Assembly (NCBI GenBank): GCA_020630675.1
Contig: JAHDIR010000015.1
Location: 1 to 60,879, forward strand
DNA from: Bdellovibrionales bacterium
Lineage (GTDB): Bacteria; Bdellovibrionota; Bdellovibrionia; Bdellovibrionales; UBA1609
DNA: 60,879 nt
Direction of reading: 5' to 3'
Shown piece after piece: positions 55,601 to 60,879 of this stretch. Positions within the stretch are counted from its first letter, which is position 1, and every line of letters begins with the position of its first letter. The notes under the pieces were generated by a model, which was given only the letters and a program-made list of their open reading frames with translations, did no database searches and was not told the DNA's origin. A program made the translations under genes and the position numbers.

Positions 55601-58600
55601 CCCCATCATTTATTTACACAGATACAGCTGTGGGTGGAACAAGAAACCATGTGTTCACTGTAACAAATACTGGCGGCATAACAGCCACAGGTATTCTAAC
55701 ATCAGGATTAACAGCCCCTATGGATTTTACAGGGGGAGCTTTTCCAGGCACGACAGGAACATGTACCGCGACTTTAGCCGCTGGTGCTAGTTGCGATTTA
55801 GATATTAGTTTTTCTCCCATCGCAACGGGTTTAATTTCTGATCAGTTACTTATTGATTACCAAGATGGTGCAGCTGCACAACAGTTAATTCAAGGCATTG
55901 ATGGAACAGGAATTTCTCCAGCCTTATTAAGTATTACTGAGTCAGACCCTTATGATTATGGCCAAGCCCCGCTTGGTTTTGAAACGACTCATACCTTTAC
56001 TGTGACAAACGTTGGTGGCGCCGATGCCGTTTTAGTTTCAGGAACTGGCTTATCTGCCCCTTTTCTTTATGAGGGTGGAGCTTACCCTGGTACTACCGGA
56101 ACTTGTACAGCTACAGTTGCCAATGGCGTTCCTTGTGAAATTGTTGTGAGTTTCTTGCCCACAGTGATTGGTACTTTTTCTGATCAAATTGACTTAAGTT
56201 ATTTTGATGGAGCCGTGAACCAAAACTCTTTAAGAGATGTTGTCGGTGAAGGCGTTCCTCCTGCGATTTTATCTATTTCTGAGTCGCCAATTTATAATTT
56301 TGGAAACGTAGCAGTTGGTGGTTCACAAAGTCATACCTTTACATTAACAAATACCGGGGGATGGCAGGCGACAGCTATTTTAGAAAGCGGCCTAGGTGCT
56401 CCTTATGGTTATTTAGGCGGAGCTTACCCTGGAGTGGGTGGAGATTGTGGTCTTCCTATTACTGCTGGCGGTAGTTGTGACATAGTGATTGAATTTTCAC
56501 CTGCTGCGACAGGTGTTGCTGTTGACACAATTGAAGTGAGTTATTTTGATGGAGTTACAACTCAAAATGTTGATAGAGATATTCAAGGTGTTGGTGCTAC
56601 TCCTGCACTAATAACAATTAGTGAAGTTGAGCCTTTTGATTATGGTACGTTGCCAACGGGAGCTAGTGTTGAACAAACTTTTGTTCTTACTAATTCTGGA
56701 GGAACAGATGCCTTTTCTATGACAAGTGTTCCTTTATCTTTACCTTATACTTTTGCCGGTGGAACTTTCCCAGGAGTGGGTGGAGATTGTACGGCGACTT
56801 TAGTTTCATTGAATACTTGTAGTGTAGTTGTGAGTTACAACCCAACTGTTGTTGGGGCCACTTCTGAGACTATTCAAATTAACTATTTAGATGGTGTTGG
56901 CTCTGTTTCTGCCACTCGTGGAGTGCAAGGGACAGCCGTGGCTCCAGGTTTACTTACAATTAGTGAAGCTGAACCTTACGATTACGGGCCTGTTGTTTCT
57001 GGCACAACTGCCAATCATATTTTTACTGTGACAAATACGGGTGGATTTCCTGTTAGTAGTATGGTGGAAGTTGGGGTAGGAACTCCATTTAATTACAGAG
57101 GGGGAACTTTCCCTGGAACTGCTGGAAACTGTACTGCCATTTTAACTCCAGCTGCATCCTGTGATTTAGATATTGAATTTTCTCCAATTGTTTTGGGGTT
57201 ACAATCTTCAACAATTACTATTGATTACAATGATGGAGCGGCGGCACGCCAAGTGGTGCGAGGAATTCAAGGTACAGGTTTAGCTCCGGCCAACTTAACG
57301 ATTTCAGACCTCGACCCTTTTGATTTTGGTACGGTGACCGTGGGTGTGACGGCTCTACAAACTTTTACTGTTACGAACACTGGCCTTGCAACAGCCACCG
57401 CGGTTTCAGGTTTAGGTATTAATCCTCCTTATACTTTTGAGGGGGGAACTTTTCCCGGAACAACTGGAACATGTGGTGCTACCATTGTTGCTGCCGCCAG
57501 TTGTGAAGTTGTGGTTGCTTTTAGCCCAACCGTATTGGGTGTTCAAACTGATGATATGAGTATTAACTATAATGATGGTGTTAGTCCTCAAGCAATTACA
57601 AAAGACTTCAGTGGTGAAGGTATCAGCCCAGCCGTTATTGATATTAGCGATGCTACTCTTTATGACTTTGGCACAGTCGCTGATGGCAGTACTCATCAAC
57701 ATACCTTTGTTTTAACAAACAGTGGCGCTAGTCCAGCATTAACTTTGAGCGGTGCAGCCTTAGCTTTACCTTTTTCTTATGTCGGTGGAACATTTCCAGG
57801 AACAGGCGGAACTTGTACGGCCACTCTGAACCCAGCAAATACTTGTGATGTTGTCGTAAGTTTTGACCCAACAGCGACTGGAATTCAGACGGAAACTTTA
57901 ACAATAAATTATAATGACAGTGCGGCGGCTCAAACTTCAACAAGAAGTATACAAGGAACTGTGGTTACTCCAGCTTTACTAACACTTTCTGAAGCAGACC
58001 CTTATGATTACGGTACAATAGCTGTTGGCGGAACACTTGATCATACATTTGTGGTAACTAACGCTGGACAGTTTGCAGCCTCCTCTGTGGCAGGCTCAGC
58101 TATGACTCTTCCATTCAGTTACAGCGGCGGAACTTTTCCTGGTACAGGAGGAGATTGTACGGCGAATATTCTTCCTGCCGCGACTTGTAACATAGTGATT
58201 AACTACAGCCCCTCTGCGACGGCATTATCTACCGATACACTGGAAGTAACTTATTATGATGGTGCCAATTCACAAACTAGTTCCAGAGGTGTTCAAGGAA
58301 CTGGTGACACTCCAGCAACATTAACTATTTCTGATGGGCCAACTTATGATTTTGGGACCATTGGTAACAATACAGTTGCTGAGCATACGTTTACGATTAC
58401 AAACACTGGTAACATTGGTGCTACAGCCATTGCTGACTCTGCCGGACTTGCTGCTCCTTATCGTTACAAAGGTGGGGCATATCCTGGAACTTTAGGAACT
58501 TGTGCAACCACGTTAGCTGGGGCTGCAACCTGTGAAATTGTTGTTGAATTTGCACCAACGGCTTTAGGTGTTCAGACAGACACCATTGATATTAGTTACT

Positions 58601-60879
58601 TTGATGGAGCTGCCACAGTTTCTACAACGAGAGACTTAACGGGTAATGCTATTGATCCAGCCATTCTTACTTTAAGTAACGGACCTATTTTTGATTACAA
58701 TTTACAAGCGACAGGTTCACAAACCAACCAATTACTAACTTTGACAAACTCTGGTGGAACAGCTGCAACAGGCTTGGGTGATGCCGGCGCTTTAGCAGCT
58801 CCTTTTGATTATTCCGGTGGTGCTTATCCTGGAGCTGGTGGTGATTGCGGAAGTTCTTTAGCTCCAGCAGCGACTTGTACTATTGAAGTTGCTTATAGCC
58901 CAGTCACGGTAGGAACCTTTTCTGACACTGTTGACTTAAATTACAACGATGGTTTAGTGACTCAGGTGGTAAGCCGTGACTTAACAGGAACTAGTGCATT
59001 ACCAGCTTTAATTACAGTTACTGATTTTCCAACTTATGATTTTGGTGGCGTAGTTATAAACTCGAGTTCTACACGCACATTCACTTTAACTAATACTGGA
59101 GGCATTGAAGCTACTAGTTTAACTGACAATGGTTTGGTAGCAACCCCTTATACTTATGAAGGGGGAGCTTACCCTGGAACAACGGGAACTTGTGCGGCGA
59201 ATCTTCTTGCTGGTGCTACTTGTGATGTTGTAGTTACTTTTGCCCCTGTTACAACAGGAGCTCATTCCGCCAGTGTCGATGTAAATTACAATGATGGAGC
59301 AACAACCATTAATTTGGCATTAGCTTTAGATGGTACTGGTTTAAGCCCAGCTAATTTAACTATATCTGAAACTGACCCATATGATTACGGTCAAGTGACT
59401 GCTCTTTCTTCTGGGCTTCATACATTTACAATTACAAATATAGGTGGCGGAACTGCTACGGCTATTTCAGGAAGTGGTTTAGCAGCTCCTTTTGACTTTC
59501 AGGGGGGAACATTCCCGGGAGTAACTGGTGATTGTGCTGGATCTTTAGCTCCTGCGGCGACTTGTGAAGTTGTTGTAGAGTTTGCTCCAACTGTAGCTGG
59601 GATTGTTACTGATACGATTGAGTTAAATTACAACGATGGTGCCCTGCCTCAGGTGGTGAGTCGTGATGTCAGCGGTGAAGGATTATTGCCAGCAGTTTTA
59701 ACGATTACAGAATCGGATCCTTACGACTATGGCGTAGTAGCTAATAATGGTAGCCGTCTTCATACGTTTACAGTTACAAATGCCGGTGCAAGTAGTGCTA
59801 CGGCCTTAACTGAAGTAGGACTAGCTGCACCTTACGCTTTTGCTGGCGGTGCTTACCCTGGTACAGGCGGAAACTGTGTAACTGTTTTAGCCTCAACCGT
59901 GAGTTGTGATATAGTGATTGAGTTTGCGCCAACAACCTTAGGTGCTTACAACGATACCATTGAAATCACTTATAATGATGGTGCTGCCACTCAAACTTTG
60001 AGTCGTGCGGTTCAAGGTATTTCGGGCGCTCCTGCTTTACTAACAGTTAGTGATGCTCCTACTTATGACTATGGTTTACAATCTATTGGGTCTTCGACTC
60101 CTTATACATTTACGGTAACCAACTCTGGAGCTGTACCTGCAAGTTCTATTACAGACCTTGGAACTTTAGCTCTGCCTTTTACTTACGAAGGTGGAAGTTA
60201 CCCTGGAGCAACGGGAACTTGTGGTGTGTCCTTAGCCAATGGAGCAACTTGTGAACTCGTTGTTAATTTTGAGCCTTCGTCAGCTGGTGCTTTTGCTGGA
60301 ACTATTGACATCAATTACAATGACGGAGTGGTAACTCAAAATACTCAGAGAGATGTAGCCGGAAATGCTGCAGTACCAGCCTTCTTAACAATTACTGAAA
60401 CAGACCCATATGATTATGGCAGTGTGACTGTTGGTTCAACAAACTCTCATATTTTCACTTTAAATAACACTGGTGGTGTTGCCGCGACTTCTATCAGCGA
60501 AATTAGTTTAGCTCTACCATTTCAATTTGTTGGGGGAACTTTCCCAGGTACAGCTGGAACTTGTACCACTAACTTAAGTGCTGCTGGCTCATGTGATGTA
60601 GAAATTGAATACGCCCCAACCAGCACAGGTTTTGCCGTCGATACCATTGACTTTAGTTATAACAACGGAACAAGTGTTGCCTCAGTAACTAGAGATATTC
60701 AAGGAACAGGATTAGCTCCTGCCGTTCTTGCCATCAGTGACGGACCAACTAGTTATGACTATACAACCGTTCCAACAGGAAGTACTAATCGCCACACATT
60801 TACTGTGACCAATACAGGTGGCTCTCCTGCTACAGCCATTTCTGGTGCAGGGCTTGCTTTTCCGTATACTTTTGAAGGG
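52666..60879 (+). CDS. Giant surface lipoprotein of tandem choice-of-anchor-D domains, runs off right edge
   Basis: The frame is open for at least 2738 codons to the window end with no stop. An N-terminal hydrophobic signal ends in TIVGC, a lipobox. From about residue 45 the protein is made of about 24 repeats of near 114 residues. Each has a SDGP.YDFG-like first strand, a GG.FPG.GG.C motif, a second Cys nine residues later (C-x9-C) and a Q..SR-type closing strand. The first is divergent and the last is cut by the window. These Ig-like ASPM-SPD-2-Hydin/anchor-D folds make extended rods. The start is uncertain: ATG 52666 gives a long signal, TTG at 52708 a usual one with AAGG upstream. Adhesion is the likely role (inference). 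Confidence 0.9.
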   Translation, partial: MEIKFVFFNLLQGLLIIRVGTVKALSFLFLNISFLLTIVGCDADLNGPSGLTDIGFSTTQNEGGLITELNYGFRAVTGTFDSEIYVINYGDADISEMVFINPAAPFTFKGGVFPGVGGDCAQELVAGSACKLVINFSPTTYTTNNSSINLSYKEKAGSEKTVVLPITGTGATPALLALSDGPSFDFGSIPSGGRIRHTFNLNNSGGAQADDVAGSITTANFKFADGNFPGTGGNCQNILVGGATCLIVVDFEPLGVGIFSDNLDITYNNGLSGQSVSVGLQGTGVSAANLIISETDPYDYGSRVILSDTPHTFSITNTGGFPANSIAITAFTPDFSFTGGTYPGTGGDCTPSILPGITCDIVVSFSPVSLGVKSDQIEISYFSGVVNSIVTRALTGEARPPGLIVISETDPYQFGLVANGATISHTFVLTNTGGSPVTAMAGVLGGTPYSFTGGTFPGTGGDCSATLGVGLSCNAVVSFSPVALGSFSDNLTINYNDGVAIRSSLRQVEGVGAPPAQLSVAGANPYDFGQRALTSTTRQTFVVANTGGVTATAMAGTGLALPFEFDGGVYPGIGGTCGLTLASGANCDVVVAYGPTALTVSNDNFDIAFNDGAAPATYSHGVTGEGVTPASITINQGPLYDFGTQAVGSSVTATFTLTNGGQATANAIAEVGLVAPFIFEGGAFPGTTGTCGTTLISGNTCDLVIEFSPVTTGPMTDDIQVDYNDGANLQSSTRTVQGTAAAPALLSVSDGPLFDFGNHPFGSSVSHTFTLTNIGGFAMSGLSGAGLAAPFTFTGGAFPGTGGDCTPALAPAATCEVEVSFDPLIVATFNDTIDFNYFDGANNQVESRDIQGNSVNPANLTISETEPYSFGLQATGSQTVHTFVVTNTGDVDATAMAEVTLAAPFSYVGGAYPGTNGTCALVLNPAATCDLELVYSPIAVGTFSSVIQMDYFDGVNTVASTRTVNGDAAVPALLTITDSPSFIYTDTAVGGTRNHVFTVTNTGGITATGILTSGLTAPMDFTGGAFPGTTGTCTATLAAGASCDLDISFSPIATGLISDQLLIDYQDGAAAQQLIQGIDGTGISPALLSITESDPYDYGQAPLGFETTHTFTVTNVGGADAVLVSGTGLSAPFLYEGGAYPGTTGTCTATVANGVPCEIVVSFLPTVIGTFSDQIDLSYFDGAVNQNSLRDVVGEGVPPAILSISESPIYNFGNVAVGGSQSHTFTLTNTGGWQATAILESGLGAPYGYLGGAYPGVGGDCGLPITAGGSCDIVIEFSPAATGVAVDTIEVSYFDGVTTQNVDRDIQGVGATPALITISEVEPFDYGTLPTGASVEQTFVLTNSGGTDAFSMTSVPLSLPYTFAGGTFPGVGGDCTATLVSLNTCSVVVSYNPTVVGATSETIQINYLDGVGSVSATRGVQGTAVAPGLLTISEAEPYDYGPVVSGTTANHIFTVTNTGGFPVSSMVEVGVGTPFNYRGGTFPGTAGNCTAILTPAASCDLDIEFSPIVLGLQSSTITIDYNDGAAARQVVRGIQGTGLAPANLTISDLDPFDFGTVTVGVTALQTFTVTNTGLATATAVSGLGINPPYTFEGGTFPGTTGTCGATIVAAASCEVVVAFSPTVLGVQTDDMSINYNDGVSPQAITKDFSGEGISPAVIDISDATLYDFGTVADGSTHQHTFVLTNSGASPALTLSGAALALPFSYVGGTFPGTGGTCTATLNPANTCDVVVSFDPTATGIQTETLTINYNDSAAAQTSTRSIQGTVVTPALLTLSEADPYDYGTIAVGGTLDHTFVVTNAGQFAASSVAGSAMTLPFSYSGGTFPGTGGDCTANILPAATCNIVINYSPSATALSTDTLEVTYYDGANSQTSSRGVQGTGDTPATLTISDGPTYDFGTIGNNTVAEHTFTITNTGNIGATAIADSAGLAAPYRYKGGAYPGTLGTCATTLAGAATCEIVVEFAPTALGVQTDTIDISYFDGAATVSTTRDLTGNAIDPAILTLSNGPIFDYNLQATGSQTNQLLTLTNSGGTAATGLGDAGALAAPFDYSGGAYPGAGGDCGSSLAPAATCTIEVAYSPVTVGTFSDTVDLNYNDGLVTQVVSRDLTGTSALPALITVTDFPTYDFGGVVINSSSTRTFTLTNTGGIEATSLTDNGLVATPYTYEGGAYPGTTGTCAANLLAGATCDVVVTFAPVTTGAHSASVDVNYNDGATTINLALALDGTGLSPANLTISETDPYDYGQVTALSSGLHTFTITNIGGGTATAISGSGLAAPFDFQGGTFPGVTGDCAGSLAPAATCEVVVEFAPTVAGIVTDTIELNYNDGALPQVVSRDVSGEGLLPAVLTITESDPYDYGVVANNGSRLHTFTVTNAGASSATALTEVGLAAPYAFAGGAYPGTGGNCVTVLASTVSCDIVIEFAPTTLGAYNDTIEITYNDGAATQTLSRAVQGISGAPALLTVSDAPTYDYGLQSIGSSTPYTFTVTNSGAVPASSITDLGTLALPFTYEGGSYPGATGTCGVSLANGATCELVVNFEPSSAGAFAGTIDINYNDGVVTQNTQRDVAGNAAVPAFLTITETDPYDYGSVTVGSTNSHIFTLNNTGGVAATSISEISLALPFQFVGGTFPGTAGTCTTNLSAAGSCDVEIEYAPTSTGFAVDTIDFSYNNGTSVASVTRDIQGTGLAPAVLAISDGPTSYDYTTVPTGSTNRHTFTVTNTGGSPATAISGAGLAFPYTFEG
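53185..60879 (+). repeat. Coding tandem array, period about 343 bp
   Basis: Repeat starts are seen near 53185, 53527, 53870, 54211, 54555, 54898, 55240, 55583, 55922, 56263, 56608, 56947, 57291, 57633, 57976, 58318, 58660, 59005, 59353, 59695, 60037, 60382 and 60723. The spacing stays at about 339-348 bp. Copies differ at many bases, so they are old or under diversifying drift. Confidence 0.9.

Overview
The window looks like chromosomal DNA of a low-GC (by eye, high 30s percent) Gram-negative bacterium. I infer a Bdellovibrionota-type (Bdellovibrio/Bacteriovorax-like) host. The reasons are the many lipoprotein signal peptides, the LamG, choice-of-anchor-D and FN3 surface lipoproteins, an AmpG-type muropeptide permease, TolC/RND export, and secreted proteases and a phospholipase D. 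This is inference; no rRNA or other marker gene is present. I see no tRNA, rRNA, CRISPR array or transposase. Gene density is high, and no gene-free stretch exceeds about 300 bp.

Layout. 1-6.7 kb (minus strand) holds two large surface lipoproteins, one with three LamG domains that runs off the left edge and one with an anchor-D/Ig/FN3 architecture. 6.9-14 kb (plus strand) holds an outer-membrane barrel, a subtilase, an AmpG-like permease, a glycosyltransferase-like protein, Fe superoxide dismutase and an orphan lipoprotein, with clear intrinsic terminators. At 14.1-17.1 kb a type IV AbiE toxin-antitoxin islet sits between gloA and an ABC-2 permease gene. It is flanked by a perfect 95-bp direct repeat that preserves the 3' ends of both genes. 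At 18-22.3 kb there are an M14 peptidase and a hydrolase, convergent with a minus-strand operon of N-acyltransferase, O-acyltransferase and arginase that reads as an ornithine-lipid pathway. 22.4-26 kb holds a DEAD-box helicase with a Gly/Arg tail, a CPXCG protein coupled to a YecM-DUF4269 fusion, and SlyD. 26.2-34 kb holds a HAD-like protein, a betaine/choline-type ABC importer coupled to uup, thioredoxin, a GNAT enzyme, TruC and a NeuD-like acyltransferase. 34.2-49.1 kb holds envelope and stress functions: phospholipase D, CvfB, a lysozyme-like lipoprotein, a di-haem cytochrome c, YceI, a 2OG oxygenase, GST, TolC plus RND, an SDR, MscS and a trypsin-like protease. 49.2-52.4 kb holds a rhomboid, a HIT protein, an unknown protein and a lipase. 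52.7 kb to the right edge is one open frame of at least 2738 codons: a giant lipoprotein made of about 24 tandem choice-of-anchor-D domains of roughly 114 residues.

How the genes may work together. Much of the window encodes the cell surface: adhesin-like repeat lipoproteins, secreted hydrolases, envelope lipids and export. The most notable points are the direct-repeat-flanked AbiE islet with its 18-bp inverted-repeat operator candidate, the arginase-linked ornithine-lipid operon, and the giant Cys-paired repeat lipoprotein. Several genes overlap by 1-22 bp, which points to translational coupling.
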